A stretch of 64,000 nt of DNA from Lactuca virosa (Eukaryota > Streptophyta > Magnoliopsida > Asterales > Asteraceae): positions 176,283,086-176,347,085 of the forward strand of contig CAKMRJ010005634.1 of the NCBI GenBank assembly GCA_928212115.1. The letters run 5' to 3'. The position numbers were made by a program, and so were the translations under genes. A model generated the notes under the pieces. That model was not told where the DNA came from. It saw only the letters and a program-made list of their open reading frames with translations, and ran no database searches. This document shows positions 43,524-56,038 of the stretch, in pieces. How positions within the stretch are numbered: the first letter of the stretch is position 1; every line of letters begins with the position of its first letter.

Positions 43524-45425
43524 TTGTGTGAGGCGCCGATTCTCACCCTGCCAGAAGGAGTAGATGATTTTGTGGTCTATTGTGACGCTTCGATCACAGG
43601 CATGGGAGCAGTATTGATGCAGCGAGGCCATGTGATAGCTTATGCCTCTAGACAGTTGAAGCCTCACGAGGCTAACTATCCGACGCATGATTTAGAGTTG
43701 GGGGCTGTTGTGTTCGCCCTCAAGATTTGGCGGCATTACCTCTATGGGGTCCGATGTACCATTTACACGGATCACAAGAGTCTGAGGTACCTCATGGATC
43801 AGCCGAATCTAAACATGAGGCAGCGTCGATGGTTAGATGTGGTTAAGGATTACGACTGTGAGATCCTTTATCACCCGGGCAAGGTCAACGTCGTGGCCGA
43901 CGCCCTGAGCCGCAAGGCGGTAGCGACTCCGATCCGAGATATCTGTCTGAGGATGACAGTTATTACTCCACTGTTGGAGAAGATTAGGGAGGCACAGGTT
44001 GAGGGCTTGAAGGAGGAGGGGCAGAAGTGTGAGAGGATCGTGGGCCGGCTGGCTTCTTTTGATTATGATAGCCGAGGACTGTTGACCCTACAAGGGAGGG
44101 TCTGGGTACCGTACTGGGGCGGAGTACGGCAGGTATTGACGGATGAGGCCCACAAGTCTCGGTTCTCCATCCATCCAGGGGCGACGAAGATGTACAAAGA
44201 TCTTCGACCCGATTACTGGTGGCCCTGCATGAAGCGGGACGTAGCTTGGTATGTGGAGAGATGCATGACCTGCAGGAAGGTCAAGGCAGAGCACCAGAGG
44301 CCCCACGGCAAGATGCAGCCGCTAGACATTCCTGTGTGGAAATGGGAGGATATCACCATGGATTTCATTACTAAGCTTCCCAGGACCGCACGTGGGGTAG
44401 ATTCGATTTGGGTCATCGTGGATCGGTTGACCAAGAGTGCACATTTCATACCGATCCAGGAGAGCATCGCAGCCGAGAAAGTGGCTGAGATTTATGTGCG
44501 AGAGGTGGTGGCACGTCATGGAGTGCCTGTCTCAGTGGTATCAGACAGAGACGTCCGTTTTACTTCCATATTTTGGAAGCGGTTTCACGACGAGATGGGT
44601 ACTCGTCTCCATTTCAGCACCGCTTTCCACCCTCAGACGGACGGACAGAGTGAGAGGACTATTCAGACTCTCGAGGACATGCTTCGGGAATGTGTACTAG
44701 ATTTCGGTGGCAGCTGGGATACATATCTTCCGTTAGCAGAATTTTCGTATAACAACAACTATCACTCCAGTGTAGACCGACCTCCCTTCGAGATGCTCTA
44801 CGGGAGGAAGTACAGGACCCCAATCTGCTGGGGTGAGGTCATTCAGCAAGTCATGGGGAGTAAAGAGGTGGTACTCAAGACTACGGAGCGGATTCAGCAA
44901 GTCCGGAGCAGACTCCAAACTGCTCAGAGCCGGCAGAAGAGTTACGCCGACAGGCGGCGTTCGGACTTGGAGTTTCAGGTGGGTGATATGGTCCTCCTAA
45001 AGGTGTCACCCTGGAAGGGTGTTATCAGATTTCGGAAGCGGGGCAAGCTGGGCCCCATGTTCATTGGTCCCTTTAGGGTTTTGGCCCGGGTGGGTCGAGT
45101 TGCGTATCATTTAGATCTTCCGGCAGAGCTCAGCCAGATCCACAATACTTTCCATGTCTCCCAGTTGCGGAAGTGTTTAGTGGATGATTCAGTAGTGGTA
45201 CCCCTTGAGGATATTCAGGTTGACGACAACTTGAACTATATCGAGAAACCGATAGCGATTCTGGATCGCAAAGCGAAGGAGTTGAGGAACAAAAGGGTGG
45301 AGTTGGTCAAGGTGCAGTGGCAGCATCGCAAGGGTTCATAGTGGACGTGGGAACCCGAGGAAGATATGCGGAGGCATTACCCCGAGTTGTTCGCAGAGAC
45401 AGCAGACTTCGAGGACGAAGTCTGA
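43524..45425 (+). pseudogene. C RNase H, integrase and chromodomain
   Basis: Same frame as the preceding RT after its TGA. RNase H (VYCDASITGMGAVLMQ, DHKSLRYLMDQPNLNMRQRR, VVADALSRKA), integrase zinc region ending CMTCRKVKAEHQ, catalytic core with MDFITKLPRTARGVDSIWVI, SDRDVRFTSIFWKRF and DGQSERTIQTLE, then GPMFIGPFRVLARVG. The chromodomain (KPIAILDRKAKELRNK ... VQWQHRK) is cut by TAG at 45339, and the last 27 codons run to TGA 45423. Confidence 0.94.
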
Positions 45426-45430
45426 GATAA

Positions 45431-45442
45431 GTGGGGGAGAAT
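45431..45442 (+). promoter_or_regulatory. polypurine tract of C
   Basis: GTGGGGGAGAAT directly before the 3' LTR. Confidence 0.9.
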
Positions 45443-47341
45443 TGTAACGCCCCATTCCTGGTATGTAATTTAAATATTGAATTTCCTTTCTTAAGGGTTA
45501 CTCGACGAGTCAGTAGCCCCGACTCGTCGAGTAGAAGCGGGATTGCACGTGGACTTAGCGGGGCGACTCGACGAGTCCATTCCCGACTCGGCGAGTCTGC
45601 CAGTCTGGATGAGACCCTAATTCTTAGGGTTTGTACCCTATTTAAACGTCATTATAGCCCCCATACCAGCCTCCAGCATCTCTAGAATGTTCCCCCTCAA
45701 AACCCTAGCCTCCCATTGGTGAGTTTCAGTGATTCCTTCTTGATTTTGAGTGGTTTGGTGTATTCTTGGAAGTGTAGAAGAGAAGGAAAGAGAGAAGGTG
45801 TAAAGGAGAAGAAGGAGATCCAGAAGCTAGCTTCCATTTACTACTTCATCTGGTAATAAAGCCTCTACCTTGTTTATTTTCCAAGTAGATCTTCATATAT
45901 GCTTGTTTTGCCACTTTTGGGACATTTCAAGGTCCAAACTCGAGATTGGAGCTCCCTTAGGGTAGTGGACTATAGATCTGGACATCATTGAGCTCCAGGA
46001 GCTCAAAGTAGCTACCTTTATGCAATCAAGGCCTTGTTCCAAACCCTAGGTTCCCATTTCTAGCTTATTTTGATGTTTTAGCTTCATACCTTTATGCATA
46101 CACGTAAAGTTGGCAACTTTACGTGTTATATTAGCCCTAGAAGCTCAGATCTATGAATTGGATGCACTGGAATCGATTAGAATCAACTGTATAGTGAGGA
46201 CATGCATAGGACTCGACGAGTCGTTCATCGGACTCGGCAAGTCAGATCGCAAACCCCTGATTTCCCCGATTTGAGAGTTGTGAGTTGAATCAGTGAGTGG
46301 AAGAGGACTCAGTGAGTTAGAACAAGGATCTGGAAGTGGAGGGACTCGACGAGTCTATGCCCCGACTCGGCGAGTCGAGTCGCGAGTTAGAGAGTTGTGA
46401 GTTCGGGAACTCGGCGAGTCCATAGTAGGACTCGGCGAGTAGAGTCAACCTGGAAGTTTGACTCTGACCAAGACTTTGACTTTGACCAGGGGTAAATTGG
46501 TCATTACTCCATGAGGAATCATCAGTTGATTCAGAATGTTATGTGATTGTAGCTAGGGAGTCGCCGGAGCAGCAAACAGGGATTTCTCACTCGGGATATC
46601 AGTAGCCAGTTATACGAGGTGAGTTCTCCTTCAGTAGGAACGGGTCTACGACACCAAGGACGGCCCGTAGTATGATATGATAGTAGCTGAGCGTGGGCGG
46701 GGCCCGCATCCTATCTTAGCAGAGGGTGGGCGAGGCCCGTATCTCATAATAGTAGTTGATTATGATGTATGAACAATAGATTAGCTTTACATGTTGTCTG
46801 TGTGATACTTGTATATTGGGTTTAGTAGTTGAGTGTGGGCGAGGCCCGTATCTCGAAGTAGCTGAGCATGGGCGAGGCCCGTACCTCAGAAATAGTGGAG
46901 TGTGGGCGAGGCCCGTATCTCCTAGACAGCGGAGTGTGGGCGGGGCCCGTATCTCCCAGTTAGCGGAGTGTGGGCGAGGCACGTATCTCTACGAGTGTGG
47001 GCGAGGCCCGTATCTCCTAGTTGCATGCTATGTGTAGATGGTATGTGGTAGATTGGGGAGGCTCACTAAGCTTCGTGCTTATTGTTTTCAGTTTTGGTTT
47101 CAGGTACTTCCACTAGCACTGGGAAGGGCTCGGGATGATCGCATGGCACACACCACAGTCTTCAGCCTGGGAGTTAGACTATGATATTTGGATATGATAT
47201 TTTGACACGAGATTTGATATGTGACATTTGTTATGATATTTTGAGACATACTAGTTATGGTTTTTATTAGGATATTGGATATTATGGTTTTCACAATGCA
47301 TTAAAAATGAAAATTTTAGACTGTATTGGTGGGATGTTTCA
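45443..47341 (+). repeat. 3' LTR of C (1899 bp)
   Basis: Near-identical to the 5' LTR; the main length difference is fewer units in the GGGC-GAG-GCCC array, plus a short extra AGGAAAGAGAG-like segment near 45785. TATTTAAA at 45639-45646. Candidate intron 46619-47103 with donor GAG|GTGAGT, stem-loop TAAGC-TTCGT-GCTTA (47067-47081) and acceptor TTTCAG|GT. Confidence 0.95.
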
Positions 47342-49542
47342 ACCATATGTTTTGAACTAAGTGTTCACCAGATGTTTTGAACTGCCTGTTCACCAGATGT
47401 ACCCTGTTATATAAACCCTGGCGACTATACGACTTAGTGCATGTTGTATAAAGCCTGACGACTATGCGAATTAGTTCCTGTTGAGTAAACCCTGGCAACG
47501 ATGGATTTCGTGTCGATTCCTTAGGATGATCCTTAGGAATGAATGAACGAGTAATAACTAATTCTTAGGGTAGATCCTTAAGAGTAAATAAGATAATGGG
47601 GATGGGTAATTGGGTTGATTGATTGTTTGATGATTAAACATAATAATTATATTATTGTGGGTTGAAAACCCTATGTACTCACCAGGTTTCCCAACCTGAC
47701 CCACTCCAGCTTATTTATATCACAGGTGTTGATATGAAGTCACATTACACTGAGAGATTAAGGAGATATAAATCACTAGTGATAATGAATGTAAGTTCTA
47801 TTTATGCTAATGTTTTTGTATTGACGATGACATCCCAAATGTTTTAAAATGAATAAAAAATACTTTTCTTCGTAAATGCTTTGATAACGTATTTATCATG
47901 TATTACTGGGAACAAATTCCGCAACATTTTTATTAAAAGAGATACTCTGATTTTTATAAAGCATAAACAATATCGGTCTTTTCTGGCCGTGAAAATGGGG
48001 ATGTCACATATAGTTATGTAGATTTTTAACAATAGTAATGTCAGATATTTTTTAGTTTGTTAGTAATATGCCTTCTAACACAATATAATTGTTTGTTGTT
48101 AATAATGTTATAAAAAATGGTATTCATCGATTTGTCGTGGAAAATTGTTCCGGTGGAAATGAGTATTCTAGTGTTGGAAGCAATTAAATTTGTAATTTAT
48201 TACCTATGACAACCAACCATGTTTCTTCTTACAACAACCTTATAGATCGTGGTGATTATATGGATAAAGGTAACGCTATTGATGTCTCTTTATGAGTTGA
48301 TGTTGATTAATCCGCAAATAATCAACAAAAACTAATGTTGGTTGATGATGGTAATATAATTCCATATGGAGAGTTAGTTGAATTTCAGAGTTACAATGAA
48401 TTTGATGAGGATGGGACTGAAGATGAAGATAAGGAAATTGAGCCCTTAAAACCCCGAAAACTACAAGAGAAAAAGTTTCCTTATTGTTTTTCCGATTTTG
48501 AATAAAACACAAACCACCCATTAGGATATGCTTGAACCTTTACCATTGCCCGAGATACCTCAACAAACATGTAAAGGTGCCACAACTCACAATTATATTT
48601 ACTATGTGAAGCTATTCTAAATCTTCAAAAGCAAAAAAAGAACTTAAGCTTAAATTATGATTCAAAATATGTTATTGAAGGCTTCCAATATAAAGTGAAA
48701 AAATCTACAAAAGACAGGTTTGAAGCTGTTTGTTTTATGGAAAATTGTTTCTGGCGGATACGAGCAACAAAAGATAAAAATACTGATACATTTCAAATGG
48801 TTAAACTAACGGAGAGCCACATTTGCTCAAACACATAGCTACGTCCCCATCACTGGCAATCTAACAAAAATATATTGTGTCGCTTCTTAAAGGGCATATT
48901 TTATACGGGCAAGCATGAAATGTTAAAATGTATGCTCTAAATATGTTAGGGGAGAACCCTGAAGAAAGCTTTCAAAGAATTCTTTTATATTGTAACAATT
49001 TAGAGAAAAAGAATCCAAGGATGGTTACACATATAAAGACAAGCTAGGACAACAAATTCAAATGCTTTTTTCATGGTTATCAGTTGCGTAGTAATATATC
49101 TTATATAATGAGTTCTTAAAATTTATTGTTGTTACACATGTGTTCATTTTAATGAATAATATATTAATAATTATTTTGTAGGTTCGAGCGTTTGAAACAT
49201 GTTTGTGTCATATTATTACAATTGACAGAGCACACCTTAAAGGGAAATACTTGGGCATTATGTTCCTAGCAGTAAGCATGGATGATAATAACCAAATCCT
49301 TCGTATTACATTTGGTGTTGGGAAAATTGAAATTGGGGAGTCATGGATATGGTTTTTATCAAGACTCAAAGAATATATTGGAGACACGCCCTCTTTGGAT
49401 ATCATATAAGATATAGCAAATTCAATTGAAATGACCATTCAAGCTGTGTTTCCGAACGCATATTATGAACCGAGATTTTGTTTTGGGAGGCTGTAAAAGC
49501 TTACCGAGAGTCTAATTTCAAAGAAAGCTTGGGTAGGCTATG

Positions 49543-49972
49543 TGTTGGGTCTAAAATTGGTTTATACTTTGCTTTTCTAAGCATTTATTGTTTTATCATT
49601 TGGGCCGAAAACTAATATTGGGATTAATTGTAGCTTGGACCGAAAACCCATGAGTTTTCGGTCTAGCATTGGGTTTTCGGTCTGGCCTTGAGTTTGTGGC
49701 CCATGTATATATAGGTGTTAGGTGGGTGAGGTGATAAGAGTCTCAAGGTGCTTAAGTGTGTGTTCGTAAGGTGTGAGAGAAAGTTAGAGAGAAGAGTGTG
49801 TGTGTGCATGAATCTATGTGTAAGGAGCTTCATTCCAACATTGAATACATCATAGATTCAAGTTATTCTTCTTCTCCTTCTATTCTATTTTGATCTGAAA
49901 TCATCCAATTGATTGGGATTCCGCACCATCAATTGGATCTGATTGATACACAAGCAGATTTGGGGACTTACA
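49543..49972 (+). repeat. 5' LTR of F (430 bp)
   Basis: TGTTGGGTCT...GGGGACTTACA. A dyad GACCGAAAAC/GTTTTCGGTC around CCATGA lies at 49638-49663. The 3' LTR carries an extra 16-bp copy of ATTGGGTTTTCGGTCC and otherwise differs at only a few sites, so F is fairly young. Confidence 0.94.
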
Positions 49973-49974
49973 AT

Positions 49975-49986
49975 TGGTATCAGAGC
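49975..49986 (+). promoter_or_regulatory. primer-binding site of F
   Basis: TGGTATCAGAGC 2 nt after the LTR; tRNA-iMet type. Confidence 0.92.
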
Positions 49987-50019
49987 TTACAATAGGAAGT
50001 TTTATCTAGGAACAATTGA

Positions 50020-52881
50020 ATGACAGTACATCAGGAACTTGACACCATCATGGGAACAACTTCTCGAATTCCCCGACTCTTGAATGCTGAAGGCTTTCCG
50101 GAATGGAAATACCGGATCGAAAAGTATATTAAAATGAAAGACTTCAAGATTTGGCGCAGTATACTTAGGGGACCAATTCGAATTACTACTACAGTGGATG
50201 ACATAATTGTCGACAAACGGATTGAAAATTATACGGATGATGATTTCGAAAAGATCGAAGAGCAGGAGAAAGCCCTTGCTACGCTTACAATGGCATTATC
50301 TCCAGAAATCGCTCAGGGTTTCCGTGAGTATACATCGGCAAAAGTACTTTGGGAAGCACTAATAGAAGTTTATGAGGGTAATGAGGATATGAAGCAGAGT
50401 CGTCAGGACATGCTTCGACAAAAGTTCAATATGTTCAACTATGTCCTAGGCAAAACTCTTGAGAACCAGCTCCAGAGGTTCATTACTCTCACCACAGAAA
50501 TGAGTTCTGCAGGTGTTTCGGTAACAACATCAGAAATCAACAAGAAGTTGTTAAACTCCCTTCCAAAATCCTAGGATATGAACGTCTCAGTAATAAAAAA
50601 AACAAAGGACCTAAACAGGCTGAGTATGGCAGAAACTATGGCTATCATCAAGGCTTGTGATCTTGATGACAAGCAGAGGGAGATTAATCATGTTAATTCT
50701 TATTCCACTGCAAATCTAGGGATCCAAGCCACAAACAACAATGCCTTTTCAAGCTTCACTGTTGCGCAAGCTCCTCAAGTTACCCCAACTCCACATGTTT
50801 CACAAGTTCAACCTTTCATGACTCATCAACCGATTCCACCTACATCCTACGTTATCCCTTCCATGCAACAAGTTCAAGTCTCTCAACCTCAGATCACTTC
50901 TCAACAAGTTAATCCCAGTGTTGGTTCATCTAATGTTGTACCTCCTCAGTCTCATGGTTTCAGTTCTCAGATGTCAACCATGAAAGAAAAAGAAGAAAAT
51001 ATGGATCTTGCCACGGGTTTGGTAAATTGCTACAATGCTTTTGTGGCTGGAGAACTCTCCCCACAACTTTCATTTGCCGACCTTGATCAGATTCATCCTG
51101 AAGATGTAGAAGAGATGGATATAACCTGGCAGATGGGCATGGCTGTGTTCAGGGCAAAGCAGTTTTCTAAGAAAACTGGCAAAAACAACTGGAGTGTGAA
51201 TTCCGACAAAAAGGTCGGATTCAACAAAGGCAAACTTCGCTGCTACAATTGCCATGAGCCAGGGCACTTTGCTAGGGAATGTCCAAAGCCTGACAGAAGG
51301 GAAAATGCTGATCGAACCGTGGTGCCAGTTACCTATGTCCACAGCAATAGCAGAGGATCCTCATCAACCAATCAATCTGCAAATCTGGCAATGGTGGCGC
51401 AATCTTTTGATTGGGAAGATCAAATTCAGGCTCTAAATATTTCAAGACCTGAAAATGCGCATCTTGCTCAAATCAAGGATTGTGTGGAGGAAGAAGCAGA
51501 GAAAGACCATGAAGAAGAGATGATGAATCTCCAGTTTGCATTCATGGTGCAAACTACTTCTGAGCCATCTAAGCCCGAGGTAAGTGAATCTGGTTGCTCT
51601 CCATCTTGTGCTAAAACTATAAACTTTTTGCGAGAATCAATAGATCTAATCAAGAGAGAGAATGAGGACCTAAAATATGAAAGATACACCATTAGGAAAG
51701 AACAAAAACCGTTAAAAGCTCAATTAGAAACCAAAATCAAGGATTTCCAAAAACTCCAAGAAGATTACAACAACAAGTGTGAAAATTATGATCACATTAA
51801 GAAAAAACTTGCTGCTGTAACTGAAGAACTTGGCGCTTTGAAAATTAAGTGTGGAAAAACAGATGTTAGTTTCAAAAATTATACTGCGTCAAGTAAGACA
51901 GTCGAGTCCTTATTTGAAAACCAATTGAGTTTTAAAGATAATCAAACCAAGGGTTTAGGATATGAGAGTGTCCCTCCTCCATTTAACCATTCGTATCATG
52001 TTAATCCCTTGACTCAGGAAGAGATTGACCGAGAACCATTTATGGTATACGGTAAACCAGCTGCTGAACAGGCAACTGAGGGTGTTGAGATAAAAGATAC
52101 TAATGATTCTACTTCCTGTGCAGGTAAAGCAGTAGAGGATGAGAACAAGGAGAAAACTATTGAACAATCCAATGACTCCTTGAACTCTGAATCTGTTGCT
52201 TCTAACTCAGTTACTCCTAACAAACCTGCTGTTGAGAAATACAGGCCACCAAAACAAGCGAAACCGACGGCTTGTTGCAAGTGTGCATGTGGGAACAACC
52301 TGAGACAAGGCAAGGATACGCCACCAGGGGCAGGAAGAAACAACTCTTTCGTGAAGAAGCAGACTTGCTTTCACTGTGGAACACCTGGACACATTGCCAG
52401 AAATTGTCCAAATCGCGCGTACGTTCCCTACTATGCGCAAGGCTGGCAGAACGCGCCAAGTGGGAGATACCCCAAAAGAAACCCTTCGAGGCCACATTCA
52501 GACAATAGCGACTGGAATGCCACGAAGGCCAAAAATCAATCCCACAAGGTCAAGAATCCAAATCCCAAGGTCAAGAAGGGAATGTTGGCCAAGAAGCCAA
52601 ATCCAAGAGATGCTCCCGTGAAGCCAAAATTAAAGTCATCTCAACGGCCGACATCAAGATCAAAAGCAAGTACTGAGCCACCCATCAGATCGAAAAAGAA
52701 ATGGGTTAAACCCAACTACAAATGGGTTCCAAAGGCTCACTCTCCCAAATCTTCTAATGATTCTAATATTTCTTCATCTTCTGTTTGTGATAAGCAGGAC
52801 ATGTCATGGGAGAGAGTACTATGCAAGGATGACAAAGGTCAACCCAGTTTCAAAATGGACTGGGTTCCAAAGACCAACTGA
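50020..52881 (+). CDS. gag of Copia F with long C-terminal extension
   Basis: A 953-codon frame from ATG 50020 with a single internal TAG at 50572-50574 (probably from TGG) and no frameshift. The N-terminal capsid-like part has TTSRIPRLLNAEGFPEWKYR and EYTSAKVLWEALIEVYEGNE. A first CCHC knuckle CYNCHEPGHFAREC is near residue 407. A coiled-coil-prone stretch spans about 525-620 (LRESIDLIKRENEDLK and on). A second knuckle CFHCGTPGHIARNC follows near residue 784, then a Lys/Pro/Ser-rich basic tail. Gag supplies the particle shell and binds RNA. Two widely spaced knuckles and 950 residues are large for Copia and recall the SIRE type. Confidence 0.85.
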
Positions 52882-53050
52882 TCCTGCTCGGTGTCGGAAC
52901 AGCTATGGAGGCGTATCATCAGACTTCGGTTTGTTGATAGTGGCTGTTCCAGGCACTTGATAGGAGGCATCTCTCAACTGTACAACATTCAGAACTTTGT
53001 TTGAGAGTATGTGTCCTTTGTGGGAAAGGAAGAAAGGAAGGGATCACACA
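52882..53050 (+). pseudogene. protease stub of Copia F
   Basis: In the same frame as gag after its TGA, VDSGCSRHLIGG (from 52933) is the Copia protease active-site block, followed by QLYNIQNFV and a stop. Coding likeness then ends. This marks where pol was lost. Confidence 0.8.
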
Positions 53051-55087
53051 TAGGGTTAGTGCTTAACGATGTGAAGAATTTTTGGATCTGATCTGAGATT
53101 ACGCGTGCTGTTCTCAGACCTTCTGGATGCAAATTCAATCGGTGACTTACGGTTTGAGTTTTTTTCTCTATACTCCTGAGTTTTTCTTAAGCTGATTCGC
53201 TTTAAAGACTAATTTTTGTTTTAGGATAGTTTAAATTTGCGCATTTACTTTCGTTTCTCTCCTATGCACAAATTTAGGGGGAGAAATAAAAACAAAACAA
53301 AAATTAGAAAATTTTAAAAAAATCCAAAAACATTAGAAAATCAGAAAATTCAAAAATATGTTGGTTATGGAATGTGCTTGCAGGTGATGTGATGGGAAGT
53401 GATATAATCATGTGATAACAGGCAATCTGAATCTGTGTAAGGGACTAAATCTGAATTGTCTAGGCTCTGTGTTCGATGCGCTGGTAGGCACGAAAGATTA
53501 AAATGGACTGGACTAGGCATTAATGAACTTAAGGAATCTAGAGACTTGACAAATCTTGACCTAGATAGATCCATTTAGCCTGACAATATGACGCTTGGAT
53601 AGGTTGAGCAGGGAGATATACATGATAATCCACCGGTCACATTAAAGTAATCCGTATCTAGAACTGTGGTTTAACTCTTCCTCGATGTACGGACTCTGTC
53701 CTTAATTCCGGTATTGATGGGGCGACTGGGGAATTCCGATAAAGTAGGTCTGTAGAAAATTATTTTCTTTCTTTCTTACTGTTAGTCATATGTTGCCTCC
53801 TTTACGTGATTGGAAGAGATCCGACCTGGACTGCAACATATGCAAATCTATTTCTCTGCATATTATATCTATGAAATTCTTCCTATCTGTTAGCCATATG
53901 CTGTCTCCTTTGTGTGATTAACAATCCGACCTGGTACACAACATATGCAACCTTCTACTTCTCAATCCCTCTAAAAAAAACTATAATTAATAATAATCTA
54001 AATCTATCCTCTCTATGAATAATAGTCTGCTCACCTAAAGTAAGGAGTATCTCGGAAGTTCTTAATTATTGGAGTATATCAGGAAGCGGGAAACACGTTC
54101 TAGTACAACTAAAATTGAACAATTATAGGTTGTCTGTAGATGTCGCTGCTCAATTTAGGCGGACAACAATATCTTTGGTCCTCGTCAGCTAAATGGTCCT
54201 TAGGAAGTTTTATCTAGGAACATAGGATCAACTTGTCTTGTCACTTATAGCATGTCCAAAATTTGTCACAATTTTTCGTGCTTAAGTGGACCACAATACC
54301 GGCGATCGACCAGATCTATTCATGAAGGGGAAGGTACTGACAAACAGATTAAGACTGTCTAACAACTTTGATCCCAAATATTTTTATTTTTGTCAAATTT
54401 GTTCATAGTTTTTCTCTATGCACAAATTCCGTGGGAGAATAAAAAAAAAAATTTCAAAAATCAAACAAAAATCAGAAAAATTCAAAAATCAAAAATATTT
54501 TTTTGTGTGCTAAGTTTTCTTTTAGTTTTGTTTTGTTTTGAAAAGTGATTGCAGGTATAGATAAGTCTCATGGAGACTGTGTCAAAAATTTCTAAGCCAA
54601 AGCTTCATCCGTGATCATCGAAGAATTCTCATTCGAAGGAGCAAGAAATGAAGATTATTCTTTCAACATTTAATTTGTCAACCCCAGAAGCAAGGTGAAG
54701 CTGAAATTGAAGATTATGTCACGGATTGCATTGAAGCCTCCTCAATCAGTCTGCTGCTATCTTAAACCTGCTGAAGTGATCTAGAAAATTAGTTCTCTCG
54801 GATATTCTCTCTGAAAATTCTCAAGCTGAAAGCGCTATCTTTCAAGAATCAATACATAATGTTTCCTCACCCAATGTGCGTTCAGAGTCAAATCTTGAAG
54901 AAAATCCCAACTGCTCAAGATGAAGTCATTCATAGAAGATTCATATATTCATCCTGATGCTGTGAAGAATTTGAAGATAATAGCTGAAGCCAAGCTCCCA
55001 ATGAAGATTGACAAGAAGTGCCAGCTACTTTTTAGGGGGAGCTTGTTGGGTCAATTAGAAAAGAAAGCTATAAACCAAGGGGGAGAT
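53051..55087 (+). other. 3' non-coding region of Copia F
   Basis: Two similar blocks, TATGCACAAATTTAGGGGGA near 53263 and TATGCACAAATTCCGTGGGA near 54417, are each followed by A-rich runs. A 22-bp stretch of the leader (49993-50014) recurs at 54201-54222. A purine run ending in GGGGGAGATTG precedes the 3' LTR and serves as polypurine tract (about 55075-55087). No gene supported. Confidence 0.7.
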
Positions 55088-55533
55088 TGTTGGGTCTAAA
55101 ATTGGTTTATACTTTGCTTTTCTAAGCATTTATTGTTTTATCATTTGGGCCGAAAACTAATATTGGGATTAATTGTAGCTTGGACCGAAAACCCATGAGT
55201 TTTCGGTCTAGCATTGGGTTTTCGGTCCATTGGGTTTTCGGTCCAGCCTTGAGTTTGTGGCCCATGTATATATAGGTGTTAGGTGGGTGAGGTGATAAGA
55301 GTCTCAAGGTGCTTAAGTGTGTGTTCGTAAGGTGTGAGATAAAGTTAGAGAGAAGAGTGTGTATGTGCATGAATCTATGTGTAAGGAGCTTCATTCCAAC
55401 ATTGAATACATCATAGATTCAAGTTATTCTTCTTCTCCTTCTATTCTATTTTGATCTGAAATCATCCAATTGATTGGGATTCCGCACCATCAATTGGATC
55501 TGATTGATACACAAGCAGATTTGGGGACTTACA
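55088..55533 (+). repeat. 3' LTR of F (446 bp)
   Basis: Same ends as the 5' LTR; 16 bp longer by a tandem copy within the TTTCGGTC region near 55215-55240. Confidence 0.94.
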
Positions 55534-56038
55534 CTACGCCATGCTCTAAACGAAGATTTTCATACATATATAGACAAAATTAATTACTTGAAATGGGCAA
55601 GGTTGGGTTTCCCTGTGGTTCGGTATAGTATTATGACATCAAACAACACCGAGTCCATTAATGCGTTATCAAGAGACGCACAAAAACTACCAATGACAAT
55701 GTTGATTGATTTCTTTAGAGAAACTATGCAACAATGGTGGTGTCAACGACGTAACGCTTGAGGTAATTATTTATAAAATAATATTTCGATGATAAGTGTA
55801 CTGTAATTTATTGTGCATGGCAAGATACACGTAAATGTTTTTAATAGCTGAAAGCAAAAGGATATTATTGAGTATGATCAGAAGGTTATCGATAAGAGGA
55901 TCAAAAAATCCTTTGGTTTTCAGCTATACGAAATGATCAAAACAGATATGAGGTGACTGACTAAATGAAAAATAGTATAATAAACTTGGAATCTCGTTGT
56001 GCACATGTGGGAAATGATAATTTCTAAGTATACTTTGT

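Larger units (their letters stand above)
38004..47341 (+). mobile_element. Gypsy chromovirus C, near-complete, decayed
   Basis: Two LTRs, primer site, leader, gag-protease, RT, RNase H, integrase, chromodomain and polypurine tract in order. Related to B but without B's 65-bp intron-like segment. Two frameshifts and several nonsense codons in gag-pol. Confidence 0.96.
35531..48008 (+). mobile_element. solo LTR D (E family), split by chromovirus C
   Basis: Starts TGTAACGCCCG and ends GGATGTCACA. Both ends match element E's LTR in reverse, and perfect 5-bp target copies TATAG flank it (35526-35530 and 48009-48013). No internal region, primer site or polypurine tract is present, so it is a solo LTR left by LTR-LTR recombination. 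C occupies 38004-47341. Without C it is about 3.1 kb, longer than E's 2.3 kb. It keeps donor TCAA|GTGAGT (37581), an alternative donor ATT|GTAAGT (37146), CTCAC with perfect stem-loop CAGGTT-TCCC-AACCTG (47683-47698) and acceptor CACAG|GT (47724-47725). Confidence 0.88.
49543..55533 (+). mobile_element. Copia element F, gag-only non-autonomous
   Basis: LTR, primer site, long gag, a stub of protease, 2 kb of non-coding DNA, LTR. No integrase, RT or RNase H can be read. Target copies CTATG (49538-49542) and CTACG (55534-55538) differ at one base. It interrupts the MULE transposase. Confidence 0.92.
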
